Under the pieces are notes generated by a model. The model was not told the DNA's origin. It saw only the letters and a list, made by a program, of their open reading frames with translations, and made no database searches. A DNA stretch of 64,000 nucleotides, taken from NCBI GenBank assembly GCA_946902875.1, contig OX336345.1:12183395-12247394 (forward strand), read 5' to 3'. Positions 46,012 through 56,300 of the stretch are shown here, piece by piece. Numbering within the stretch: the first letter of the stretch is position 1; every line of letters starts with the position of its first letter. The DNA comes from Nematopogon swammerdamellus. Its lineage: Eukaryota > Arthropoda > Insecta > Lepidoptera > Adelidae. The translations under genes were made by a program, and so were the position numbers.

Positions 46012-46765
46012 CCTATCCTATCCTATCCTATCTATCTATATACATATCTATATATATAAATTTTATTCTTCCGGATCTCTTCGGAGTCGTCGGCGATTGT
46101 ACTCGCCGGTCTGCCACCCGTCCCCGCTCGAGTGCCTCCCAAGATAGAGGACGGGCCCACCGATCAGTCCCGAGTTACACAATATCACTGTCTTCATTGT
46201 CAGGAGGCAGATTTCCACTTAGAAATTTGGTCATTATTTTTGTGGTTTCAAATGCAGCCTGTTGTTGGAGTATTTCTAATTTTATGCCAGCGTCTAAATT
46301 TTTTATGTGTTTCTCTGTTGATTTATTTATAATTCCTGTAGTGCCTATAACTATTGGGACGATTTCGGCTCTTGTATTCCATAATCTTTGGATCTCAATT
46401 TTTAATGCGTAATATTTTGAAAGTTTTTCATTTTCCTTCCTAGTGAGGTTATAGTCGGATGGCACTGTGACATCGATAAGGTAAGTTCTGTTTTCATTTT
46501 TGTCTACATATATGAGGTCTGGTCGGTTGTTAGGTAACGCATAATCAGTGGTGACAGCAATTTCCCATATTAGTTTAAATTCTTCATTTTCCACCACATG
46601 TGGTTCATTTAACGGGCATTTCCACCAAAATTTTGTTGTTTCGGACTTGTGTTTCTTGAGTAAATTCCAATAAACGTATTTGACTAGTTGATTATGTCTC
46701 TTTAGATATAGTGGCTGTACTAATATTTTACATCCTGAGATGATATGCCTGACTGTTTCATAGTT
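46012..46765 (-). pseudogene. R2/R4-like non-LTR retrotransposon, C-terminal endonuclease fragment
   Basis: The minus strand is open from about 46765 to the stop at 46175. Residues ETVRHIISGCKILVQPLYLK and RHNQLVKYVYWNL form the C-terminal zinc-knuckle-like part; NNRPDLIYVDKNENRTYLID and a downstream KENEKLSKY match the PD-(D/E)xK restriction-like endonuclease of R2/R4-type elements. The reverse transcriptase is missing; the frame is cut at the (TA)n tract. The 3' UTR ends AATAAAATTTATATATATAG and then (ATAGG)n. Continuous reading frame suggests a recent insertion. R4/Dong rather than R2 is a guess. Confidence 0.8.
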
Positions 46766-46772
46766 ATATATA

Positions 46773-46832
<60 letters not shown>

Positions 46833-46872
46833 TATATATATATATATATATACCTATAATATATATATATAA
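46763..46872. repeat. (TA)n microsatellite
   Basis: Almost pure TATATATA, broken by AAATTATA and ACCTATAA. It marks the 5' truncation point of the R4-like fragment. Confidence 0.95.
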
Positions 46873-46929
46873 CAAATACAAATACATATACCTACATATA
46901 GTGTCACACGTGTGTACATATACATATTA

Positions 46930-47340
46930 GGAAAGAGAGGGAATGGGAAGAAGTGCCTAGTGCCTGATCTGTGGTGATCTGCCATTCTTTGACGGTCGCC
47001 GACAAATGGACCTAGCAACAGCAATTCGATATTTGTGATGTGAAGATATTCATGAAAGTGAGGGTACTCAGAGAGTTGTTAAATTTCATGTATAAATGAC
47101 GGTTTAGTGTTGTGTTTATTAATGTGCATAGACGACTTTTTGTGCTAGTAGATAGTTTAACAAACATTCATTTTAGTAATGTATAAATCTTTGTATAAAC
47201 AATGTAAGCCGTAACAACAATGTAAGTAGGAATAAATTAGTGGCTCATGAAGCAGCCGCAAGGCCAGTTTGGGCGATAGCTATTGCTTTTACATTGTAAT
47301 GCAAAATATATAATAAACTTTTTGAACTTTTAAACTTTTT
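46930..47340 (+). other. Possible retroelement 3' UTR
   Basis: The sequence lacks long frames and ends AATATATAATAAACTTTTTG, AACTTTTAAACTTTTT directly against (ATCCT)n. The AATAAA just before the tract suggests a retroposed 3' end, but no protein is left to name it. Confidence 0.35.
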
Positions 47341-47700
47341 ATCCTATCCTATCCTATCCTATCCTATCCTATCCTATCCTACCCTACCCTACCCTACCCT
47401 ACCCTACCCTACCCCACCCCACCCCACCCCACCCCACCCCACCCCACCCCACCCCACCCCACCCCACCCCACCCCACCATACCCTACCCTACCCTATCCT
47501 ATCCTATCCTATCCTATCCTATCCTATCCTATCCTATCCTATCCTATCCTATCCTATCCTATCCTATCCTATCCTATCCTATCCTATCCTATCCTATCCT
47601 ATCCTATCCTATCCTATCCTATCCTATCCTATCCTATCCTATCCTATCCTATCCTATCCTATCCTATCCTATCCTATCCTATCCTATCCTATCCTATCCT
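47341..47700. repeat. (ATCCT)72 pentamer array with ordered variant blocks
   Basis: 360 bp of pentamers in order: ATCCT x8, ACCCT x6, ACCCC x13, ACCAT x1, ACCCT x3, ATCCT x41. The variants form a near-symmetric gradient about an ACCCC centre. It is not the insect telomere repeat (TTAGG). A short ATCCT tract also ends the R4-like element at 46012. Confidence 0.97.
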
Positions 47701-47775
47701 ATAAGGTAGGAAAAATAAATATCTGAATCTGAATCTGAAGGGACCTACAGTTTTACGTGGAATCCGAACCACGGT
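47701..47775. mobile_element. (TGAATC)n tail joined to an H1 SINE scrap
   Basis: AAATAAATATCTGAATCTGA (47708 on) is the non-LTR terminus seen at 23525 and 28140. GGGACCTACAGTTTTACGTG then GAATCCGAACCACGG on the minus strand is the B-box end of head H1. Confidence 0.65.
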
Positions 47776-48069
47776 TGGGCTTATAATTTTTTATTTCATT
47801 CATTTTGGTTTAAACCATAAAGTGTCTTATATTTTTGAAATCGCCTTTAGAAGCTCTTGACAATGATACCCCACTCGGTGGGGATTGAAGAACATAATTT
47901 TTTAAAGTGTGACAATATGGGGTCCCACGGCCGCCATTTTTAATTTATGGAAAAATTTGGTACCCTATGACAAGGGGACCATCATAACAAATCGATTGAC
48001 ACCACGATCATCAAAATCGAATGAGTAGTTTAGCAGTTAGGGTGGAACATCCGTACATACCCAGCCACA

Positions 48070-48600
48070 TAGACTGCCAACCACATTACCCTCCTTTTTG
48101 GCTCTGCCATAGTCGGGTAAAAAGGAGGAGGTTCTCAATTCGACTGTATGTTTTTTTTTTTTGCGTGTTTGTTACGCGATTTCTCCGTCAATTGAGGGCC
48201 GATTTAGAAAATTCTTTTTTTGTTTGGTAGGCCATACTTCAGAGGTGGTCCCATTTCAATTTTATCGAAATTGATTGAGCGGTTTATGAAAAATCAACAT
48301 AATACTATGGTGTGTGGTTACCTTCAGCAAAACTTGTGATGTGGTCGTTTTCAGCAATTTTCAGTTTGATAAATTCAATTTCTCTATGGATAAATTACTA
48401 TGGTGTGTGGTTACCTTCAGCAAAACTTTTGTGATGTGGACTTATTCAGCAATTTGCAGTCTGACACATATGGCGAATAATTCTGTACCACTTCAATCGA
48501 TTTCGATTATTCGATTTCGATTATTCTTTTTTATGTAATATTACTAAAAAGAATGAAATAAAAACTGTTTTAAAAAATATAAAACCGACTTAAAAAAAAA
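48070..48600 (+). repeat. Gamma-family repeat
   Basis: CCCTCCTTTTTGGCTCTGCC then ATAGTCGGGTAAAAAGG, GGAGGTTCTCAATTCGACTG, CGCGATTTCTCCGTCAATTG, GGTGGTCCCATTTCAATTTT, two ATACTATGGTGTGTGGTTACC-like segments (48300 and 48400, a 105-bp tandem) and finally AAAACCGACTTAAAAAAA. A full layout for the family. Confidence 0.7.
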
Positions 48601-48894
48601 CTAGAACTAAAAATTATTAAATACCTAATATTATGAAATTTTTTCAGTCCTATTGAAATACATGAATCGATATAATTATACTAGTGATACCTACATATTC
48701 AGACCCTTGTTTCATGAATATTCTAAATTTGAACTTTTTCTTTTCCAACCGGCCAGATAATATCCGACCGGCCGGCTTAATATATTATGGTGCGAGTACC
48801 ATCGAGCTGGCGATAGGAACTCCTAAACTACACATGATAAACCCATTGTGTTTGGGCTCGTTGCATTTGTCTTCACGAGCAATTTACTTTAGAC

Positions 48895-49560
48895 CTAAGA
48901 GATTCTCAATTCGCCGGTATGTTTTCTTTTTTTGGATGTTTTTTACGCGATTACTCCGTCAATTGTGGGCCGATTTTGAAAATTCTTTTTTTTTTTTGTT
49001 TGAAAGGGGATAACCCTGAGGTTTTTTTTATGGAAACTGACACGGTTGGCTACATCACCTACAACGTCCGTGATGTCAGCCCATAACACCGGGTGAACTA
49101 AGTGCCATGTCAGTGCTTCCCCCTTTGATCGTGCTGACTACACTGAACTGGTCGGAAAACACAAACTACCTATTTACATAGCCGTTTCGACTGACGTTTC
49201 ATTCAGTGCGGTGGTACCAACCCGGGCGGGTTAAACCCTACCACCAAGTAAGATTAGGAGGGAAGGGACCTACAGTTTTACGAGGAATCCGAACCTCGGT
49301 CAGCCTCCAACGGTCAGCGGTCACCCATCCAAATACTGACCGCACCCAGCGTTGCTTAACATTCAATAGCGACAGTTGACTGTCTGCACCACTGAGCTAT
49401 CGAGGCTGACGTGGTCCTATTTTAATTGGGTCAAGATCGGATTGGATAGCGAGGCAAGTACATTAATAGCAAAAAATTACTAAAAAAAACTGTGAAATAA
49501 AAAAAAAGTTTTAAAAAATATAAAAACGACTTCCTAAAAAAAGTAGAACTAAAAAACTAT
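48895..49560 (+). repeat. Gamma-family repeat split by a SINE
   Basis: GATTCTCAATTCGCCGGTAT, GCGATTACTCCGTCAATTG and GGATAACCCTGAG (to 49021) continue after the SINE with GTGGTCCTATTTTAATTGGG. In the uninterrupted copy at 48116 the two parts are joined (CAGAGGTGGTCCCATTTC). Confidence 0.75.
49022..49410 (-). mobile_element. SINE with tRNA/5S chimeric head H1, best copy
   Basis: Minus strand: GCCTCGATAGCTCAGTGGTG (A box at 49388-49399), then GTTAAGCAACGCTGGGTGCG and TTGGATGGGTGACCGC (49319-49360 plus flank), which match the A-box, intermediate and C-box region of insect 5S rRNA almost base for base, then GGTTCGGATTCC (B box, 49284-49295). Next come TAGGTCCCTTCC, core TTACTTGGTGGTAGGG, the T1 tail and a terminal A-run. 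About 389 bp. Both type 1 (5S) and type 2 (tRNA) Pol III signals are therefore in one head; which is used is not known. Confidence 0.9.
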
Positions 49561-49805
49561 TTAAAATAAAAATATAAAAACCGCCTTCAAAAATATATGA
49601 AATAAAAACCTAAAAAAAAAACGATCCCTAGAATTGAAGGTGGTGCTAAAGCAAGCAAAAATGATGCATGAAAGAAAACATGAGTGAATGATATCCTTTG
49701 TGATTTGTGTAGCCTTTTTTTAGGTTTTTATTTCATATATTTTTGAAGGCGGTTTTTATATTTTTATTTTAAATAGTTTTTTAGTTCTACTTTTTTTAGG
49801 AAGTC
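49529..49805. repeat. Inverted repeat with ~88-bp perfect arms
   Basis: ACTTCCTAAAAAAAGTAGAA (49529 on) to AAATAAAAACCTAAAAAA (about 49618) is matched exactly by its reverse complement at 49715-49805, with a 96-nt spacer. The arms carry the gamma-family motif AACCGCCTTCAAAAATAT. Confidence 0.9.
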
Positions 49806-49816
49806 GGTTTTATGTT

Positions 49817-50222
49817 TTTTTTTATGTAATCCGGTATGTGGGTGGCTGAGTCGGGGGGGCCAAAGCTCATGCTCCGACCAGCCAATATCACCTCCGAGAA
49901 GGTAGGTGCCATACCGGAGACTTCCCTGGATTGTTTATATTGCTTGTAACCGCAACATAATAATGTAGTATCTAATAAGTATGTATGTAAGTATATTAAT
50001 TAGTATTTAGTAATCGAATACGACTGGGTTGAACCATCGTACTGGATGTAAGATGGCCCCATAGCCGCCTCGGTTGTGTTCTCCTCTAGTCCACAGTATA
50101 GCCAGCAATCCTGGGAAGTCACCGGTATGGCATCTTCCTTCTCGGAGGTGATATTGGCTGGTCGGAGCATGTGCTTTGGCCCCTCCGACTCAACCCATAC
50201 CGGATTACATAAAAATTTTTTT
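49817..50222. mobile_element. Two T2 SINE fragments, head-to-head
   Basis: 49817-49935 (minus) ends TGTAATCCGGTATG-type poly(A) side and is cut inside T2. 50030-50222 (plus) carries part of the core (CCATCGTACTGGATGTAAGA) and all of T2 to GGATTACATAAAAATTTTTT. Confidence 0.8.
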
Positions 50223-50837
50223 ATGAAAACGTTCTTTGAGATCAATGAAGCTTCTATGAACTGATGCCAAGTGTACTAATCACAGAACAACGATCGGGCC
50301 ACACCGCCCGCGCCCGCGCGCCCAGACTGCTCTGGTTCAAACATGGTTCAAAGCTCCTTGGTAGTAATACGTGCGGCTTACATTATTTTACTTGCAAAAC
50401 AAGGTCAACTTTTTTATGTACAATAAAATATATTCTGATATATGATTTGATTTGAAATGTGTTCAATTCTGTTTATATTTTGTTATTTTTAACGTTTCGC
50501 GCGTTGTGGATTACGAATTTTAATTTAAATTTCCGTAATGTGTCGTACGGTATGTCAAAAGTTAAAATGAGTTCGCTGCGTATTTTTGCGCCTTTTTTGC
50601 GAGTTTCAGAGCACCGACTCGCTGTCAAACCTGTACCAGCCGCGGTTGGCACATTTGAATAAGTACCATTTGTGTTGTACTTACATGTTAATTTTGCATG
50701 GCAAGACGAATAACCAATTTAATGATTTCGTTCGTCAAACAAAATTCAAATTCTGTATATCATTTGTATTTGCATTTTATTATCGTTTGTACCGAATATT
50801 TGGATTCGTCGTCTAGGTACACACTTGCTACATTTAG
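50223..50837. other. Unassigned DNA
   Basis: No gene or repeat recognised; overlapping short frames at 50459-50816 look random. Confidence 0.4.
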
Positions 50838-51302
50838 GTTTTTTTATGTAATCCGGTATGGATTGCTGAGTCAGAGAGGCCAAAGCTCACGCTCCAATCA
50901 GCCAATTCACCTTCGAGAAGGTAGGTGCTATACTGTAGACTTCCCTTTGGATTGTTGGCTATTACTGGACTAGAGGAGGACACACAGCCGTGGCTGCTAA
51001 TCTGCCATCTTACATCCAGTACGGTGGTACAAATCCCATCCGGTACAACTTGAGCCTACCAACTAGTAAGGGGCAAGGGAATCTGGCAAGAGACTAAGAC
51101 CAGGCCTTCGTCACTCGCTCAAGGACAAGTAAACAGTGGGCTGCCGCTTTCCAGCCAGAGCGAGCGTGCGCCACCACGCATCTACTAATTTCTATTCTGT
51201 GCTAAGACTACACACACACTCGCACAACAGGGATCGAACCTCTGATATGACATGAAAGGCCTGTGTCTTAACCACTAGACCACCAGCATACACGCAATGT
51301 CA
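50838..51302 (-). mobile_element. SINE with Glu-tRNA-like head H3, core and T2 tail
   Basis: Minus strand: TGGTGGTCTAGTGGTTAAGA (A box) and GAGGTTCGATCCCTG (B box, about 51231-51243) form a head distinct from H1 and H2. A 135-nt unique segment follows (GCCCACTGTTTACTTGTCC), then core-like CTTACTAGTTGGTAGGCT and CCACCGTACTGGATGTAAGA, and T2 to GGATTACATAAAAAA. Head and tail lie on one strand without a break, so I read it as one element. Confidence 0.8.
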
Positions 51303-51725
51303 TTTTAGACTGCTATCAATCGATTCTATCGAGCTTGTACATTAATATCCACACGAGCAATCAAAACTTCCCATTGCGTCCAATTTACTTTTATGGGGTC
51401 AACAAATATACGCCACGAAGCGTGTCAAAAGTTTAGCCCGCCTCGTGCGTGTGTTTATTCCATTCATCATTTTATGGAAACAAGCCGAGAAATTTGGGAA
51501 ACGGCGGAAAAATATCGTTACAACTGGTCCCCGGACGAGGGGAACTCTGCCGGGACCCAGTTTACGAGTTAAGCGATACGTGTTTGAGTTTTTATAAGCG
51601 TGTGTGTTTGTAAACATATGATTTAGGTTTAGTGTAGATAATTTCGCTAATAGTTACTGCCGTCAGCCGTAATCTAATAATTTTCTTCTGAAAACAATCA
51701 AATCACGATTGCGCTAAATAAAAAC
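51303..51725. other. Unassigned single-copy-looking DNA
   Basis: Contains GTCCCCGGACGAGGGGA, a short hairpin, but no repeat family or gene. Confidence 0.4.
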
Positions 51726-52101
51726 AAAAAGTCGTCAAGTGCGAGTTGGGCTCGCGCACCGAGCGTTCCGTACCATCACACAATATATTTGTACTATGTA
51801 TGTACAAAAATAATTGTGTTTTGGAAAATCACGAAACGCCTAAATAAAAAATACACCAATGGTTTGACTGTCAGACAATCAGACATTCGTGTAGTTGAAA
51901 TAAATATACCTATTTATTATCTCATCTCATCTCATCTCATCTCACTTCTCACTAATATCATAAATGTGAAAGTATATTTGTTTGTTTGTTTGTTTGTTTG
52001 TTTATTTGTTTGTTTGTTCCTCTTTCACGCCTGAACGGCTGGACGGATTTTGACGAAACTTTTTATAGTGGTAGTGTATATCCCGGAGTAACATAATTTT
52101 G

Positions 52102-52345
52102 AAAAAAAGTGGTCAAGTTCGAGTCGAGCTCGCGTAAAGAGGGTTCCGTACCATTCCGTTTTCGGTGAGAACTAGAAGGCTTAGGATTTTCGTTTAGGTT
52201 TTCCTGTAAATTAAGTGTATATCCAAAAAAAGTGATCAAGTTCGAGTCGACCTTGCGTAAAGAGGGTTCCGTACCATCCTGCGTTTTCTGTGAAAACTTG
52301 AAGGCTTAGGATTTTCGTTTAGGTTTTCCTGTAAATGAAGTGTAT
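52102..52345 (+). repeat. Tandem duplication of ~121 bp
   Basis: AAGTGGTCAAGTTCGAGTCG ... GTAAAGAGGGTTCCGTACCA ... GGCTTAGGATTTTCGTTTAG ... AGTGTATATCC occurs twice, starting at about 52103 and 52224. The first 50 nt resemble the beta 5' end. Confidence 0.85.
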
Positions 52346-52534
52346 ATCGCATGGTAATATAATTTAAAAAGAAAGTGGTCAAATGGTCGGGAGAGGAGCG
52401 TAGGTAGGGAGATGAAGGAAGGGGAAGGAGGTTGGGGGAGGAAGAGCAGCGATAGGAGGGGGGAGGAAAAGGAGGGAAGGGTGAGGAGGGGGTGGGTGGG
52501 GCAAGAGGGAGGGATGGTGTAGGGAGAGATAGAG

Positions 52535-52852
52535 ATAGAGGGAGAGGGAGAGGGAGAGGGAGAGGGAGAGGGAGAGGGAGAGGGAGAGGGAGAGGGAGAG
52601 GGAGAGGGAGAGGGAGAGGGAGAGGGAGAGGGAGAGGGAGAGGGAGAGGGAGAGGGAGAGGGAGAGGGAGAGGGAGAGGGAGAGGGAGAGGGAGAGGGAG
52701 AGGGAGAGGGAGAGGGAGAGGAAGAGAGAGAGGGAGAGGGAGAGGGAGAGGGAGAGGGAGAGGGAGAGGGAGAGGGAGAGGGAGAGGGAGAGGGAGAGGG
52801 AGAGGGAGAGGGAGAGGGAGAGGGAGAGGGAGAGGGAGAGGGAGAGGGAGAA
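52535..52852. repeat. (GAGAGG)n purine tract
   Basis: About 53 hexamers with one interruption (GAGGAAGAGAGAG near 52718-52730). The opposite strand is pure pyrimidine. Long LPLPLP, SLSLSL and RGRGRG frames are artefacts of it. Confidence 0.97.
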
Positions 52853-53674
52853 ACATTTTATTATCATATTTGCGTTTAAATAGGATTTGCTGTTAAATCG
52901 AGTCTACAGCGAGCGAAGCCGCGGGCAAAAGCTTAGGTATTATAAACGAGAAATGGATGGATGTATGGACCTTTATTCCTCTTTCACGCGAAAACTACTG
53001 AACTGATTCAGTACATCAACATAACATAAATAGGCTATAATTTATAAATTCATTGTGTAAATTGGCCCAAATAGGTATATCGATAAAGTAAGTCGGAAAA
53101 AATCCTGCCATCTGAGAGCTATCTCGGCGTGCGCTGCATAAACCGTTAGACGAAGATAATGTATGGTGAGGTTGTTTCTCTTAAATAGTTCTAAAAAAAA
53201 GTCCGCGACAGCATATATCTCTTTGTGGAAGCCACTGTAGCCAAAATAGTGAACCATAAATACATTTAAATTGGATACTGTATTTACAATGCACATTTTA
53301 TAATATTGGATTAATTCTTATCAAAATACATATTTTTATCGCTTCTGGTATTTAAAGTAGGTAAACTTTGGCTTTTACACTAAGTAATTTGGACAAATAG
53401 TTTAAAAGTTACGACAGAATGTCTTGATACCATGTCGTCCTGCGGCGCACAGTACGGGCGGGGCGGGGGGCAGCGGGGCGCGGCGAATATATATTTATGA
53501 ATTTCCTCCATAAAATTTAAGCCTATCATCTAAATTCGATTAAAATTAGTACACGCACATTTAGCTATACGAGACACAGGATAGGTTAAATAAAATTCAG
53601 TTTTACTTAGTTAGGTATCTAAAGTATTTGATTTATTTGAACTGAAGTTTCTTATTTTAATATCGATAGATTTT

Positions 53675-54862
53675 CCCGCGGATTCGCTCGCGTAAAACTC
53701 GTATTTCAAAAGAAGAAAGTAAGTAACTTAGGCCGGGGCCGGAGGGATTCAGATAAACAATAAACGTTCTCAAAGAAATGAAGTAACATACTAAAGAGCG
53801 AGGCCGAAGGCCGAGCTGCGTTCAGGAAGAGTATAAACCTTTTCGAAGAAAGTAAATAACAAAGGGCGAGGCCGAAGGCTGAGCTGCGTTCAGGAAGACC
53901 TTCAACCTTCTCGAAGAAAGTAAGTAACTGAGGGCGAGGCCTAAGGTCGAGCTGCGTTCAGGAAGTCTATAATCCTTCTCGAAGAAAGTACGTAACTAAG
54001 GGCGCGGCCAAAGGCCGAGCTTTATCCTGGAAGACGCTAAACCTTCTCGATGACAGTAAGTAACTACGGGTGATAGTCACTTACTTTCTTCAAGATGGTT
54101 TATAGTCTTTCTGAACGCAGCTCGACCTTCGGCCTCGCCCTTAGTTACTTACTTTCTTCGAGAAAGTTTATAGTCTTCATGAACGCAACTCGGCCTTCGG
54201 CCTCGCCCTCTGTTACTTACTTTCTTCGAAAAGGTTATCGTCTTCCTGAACGCAGCTCGGCCTTCGGCCTCGCCCTCAGTTACTTACTTTCTTCGAGAAG
54301 GTTTATGGTCTTCCTGAACGCAGCTCGGCCTTCTGCATCGCCCTCTGTTACTTACTTTTTTCGAAAAGGTTATCGTCTTCCTGAACGCAGCTCGGCCTTC
54401 GGCCTCGCTCTCTGTTACTTGCTTTCTTCGAAAAGTTTATTGTCTTCCTGAACGCAGCTCGGCCTTCGGCCTCGCCCTCAGTTACTTACTTTCATCAAGA
54501 AGGTTTATAGTCTTCCTGAACGCAGCTCGGCCGTCGGCCTCGCCCTTAGTTACTTACTTTCTTCGAGAAGGTTTATGGTCTTCCTGAACGCAGCTCGGCC
54601 TTCGGCCTCGCCCTTAGTTACTTACTCTCTTCGAGAAGGTTTATGGTCTTCCTGATCGCAGCTCGGCCTTCGGCCTCGCTCTCTGTTACTTACTTTCTTC
54701 TAAAAGTTTATCGTCTTCCTGAACGCAGCTCCGCCTTCGGCCTCGCCCTCAGTTACTTACTTTCATCAAGAAGGTTTATCGTTTACCTTAACGCAGATCG
54801 GTCTTTGTTACTTACTTCCTTCCTTTGAAATACGAATTTCACGCGAGCGAAGCCGCGGGCAA
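53675..54862. repeat. Inverted pair of satellite arrays with terminal inverted ends
   Basis: Five ~69-bp units related to the 44.6-kb satellite run forward (about 53715-54070) and then about eleven run reversed (54080-54830). The whole is bounded by CCCGCGGATTCGCTCGCGTA and TACGAATTTCACGCGAGCGA, inverted Helitron-type ends extending to GTATTTCAAA. The orientation switch lies near 54070-54080. Confidence 0.85.
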
Positions 54863-54869
54863 AAGCTAG

Positions 54870-56300
54870 TATGACATAACTACAAAACAATTTTCGGATT
54901 TTTCCTATAGGTTTTGATTTCATTTGAGTGAGTTTGGAAGTATTAAAATTTGACATTTAAATAGCCGTATCTTTTGATTATGTTGATTTATAAGCTTTAA
55001 TTTTCTATAACTAGAAGGAATCGCAGACCTTAGTATTTAATATTAATTTCAATTTGATATCTTGACTCGTTCCTGAGAAAAAGGGTCTTTACGTACAAAA
55101 CAAGCAAATTTGTTTTAATATCATATAACTACAAGTTTTAAATTTTCGGATTTTTTCCTTTACTTGTGCTGTGAGACCTTGCTTCTTACCAAATTTTATG
55201 ATTCTAGGGTGACGGGAAATACCCTATAGGTTTTGATTTGATTAGACTGAGTTTGCGAGTAAGAAATCTGACCTAGGTGGCCGTATTTTTTTATTGCGTT
55301 GATTTAGTAGACCTTAGTATGTCATATTTATTTCAATTTGCTATCTTCATCTGTTCCTGAGAAAACGGTTTTGACATACAAACCAAATTTTTAATGTCAT
55401 ATAACTACAAGTTTACAATTTTTGGATTTTTTTCTTTATTTGTGCTATAAGACCTTGCTCCTTACCAAACTGTATGATTCTAGGTTGACGGGAAAATGTT
55501 TTGATTTGATTTGACTGAGTTTGCGAGCATGAAATCTGACCTAGATGTCCGTATCTTTTGATTGCGTTGATTTAGAAGCTTGCATTTTCTACATCTTAAA
55601 GATATCGTAGATGTTAGTATTTCATATTAATTTAAATTTGATATCTTCATCCGTTCCTGATAAAAAGGGTCCTTGACATACAAAACAAACAAACTTTTTT
55701 TTTTATGTGACATAACTGCAAATTTGCAATTTTCGGATTTTTTCCTTTATTTGTGCTGGTGCTTCGTACCGAATTTCGTGATTCTAGGTCAACGGGAAGT
55801 ACCCTGTAGGTTTTGATTTGTTTTGAGTGAATTTACGAGTATCAAAATCTGACATCAATACCCGTATCTTTTGATTGTGTTAATTTAGAAGCATGAGTTT
55901 CCTACATCTCTAAGCGATCGTAGATGTTAATATTTTGTATTAATTTGAACTTGATACCTTGACTCGTTCCTGAGAAAAAGGGTCTTGACATACAAAACAA
56001 GCAAACTTTTTTTTTTATGTGACATAACTGCAAATTTGCAATTTTCGGATTTTTTCCTTTACTTGTGCTATGAGACCTTGCTTCGTACCTAATTTCATGA
56101 TTCTAGGTCAACGGGAAGTACTCCATAGGTTTTGATTTCATTTGCCGGTAGCAAAATTTATGACATAAATTGCCGTATCTTGTGATTGCGTTGACTTAGA
56201 AACTTAATTTTCTTACACCTCCGAGGAAACGTAGACCTTAATATTTGGTATTAATTTCAAATTGATACGTCTACCCGTTCCTGAGAAAAAGGGACAGAAG
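54870..56300 (+). repeat. ~300-bp tandem repeat, about five units
   Basis: GTTCCTGAGAAAAAGGG-type motifs recur near 55071, 55353, 55651, 55968 and 56275 (spacing about 282-317 bp). Each unit holds CATAACTACAAGTTT, GGATTTTTTCCTTTA, GATTCTAGGTCAACGGGAAG and GTATCTTTTGATTGCGTTGA. The beta copy at 15553 has this segment once, so this is internal amplification of one element. Confidence 0.9.

Larger units (their letters stand above)
51920..54869. mobile_element. Helitron-like composite insertion, about 2.95 kb
   Basis: It starts TCTCATCTCATCTC and ends CGAGCGAAGCCGCGGGCAAA then AGCTAG, inserted between A (51919) and T (54870) of a beta element: the Helitron TC...CTAG in A|T pattern. The CGCGAGCGAAGCCGCG hairpin lies just before the 3' end. 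The 5' part (ATCATAAATGTGAAAGTATA, (TTTG)n, CTGAACGGCTGGACGGATTT) is the usual lepidopteran non-autonomous form. A second CAGCGAGCGAAGCCGCGGGC near 52911 shows nested copies. No Rep/helicase frame was found. Confidence 0.65.

Noticed and set aside
47341..47700. Interstitial telomere array
   Set aside because: The pentamer ATCCT is not a rotation of the insect telomere repeat TTAGG or its complement.
49319..49365. 5S rRNA gene
   Set aside because: Only the internal promoter region is present, inside a SINE head; the outer stems of 5S rRNA are missing.
52236..52867. Frames of 134-206 codons with LPLPLP, SLSLSL or RGRGRG repeats
   Set aside because: They are translations of the (GAGAGG)n tract in all phases.
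54095..54828. Serine/arginine-rich frames (RSSAFGLALSYLLSSRR)
   Set aside because: They read through the satellite units in the inverted array.
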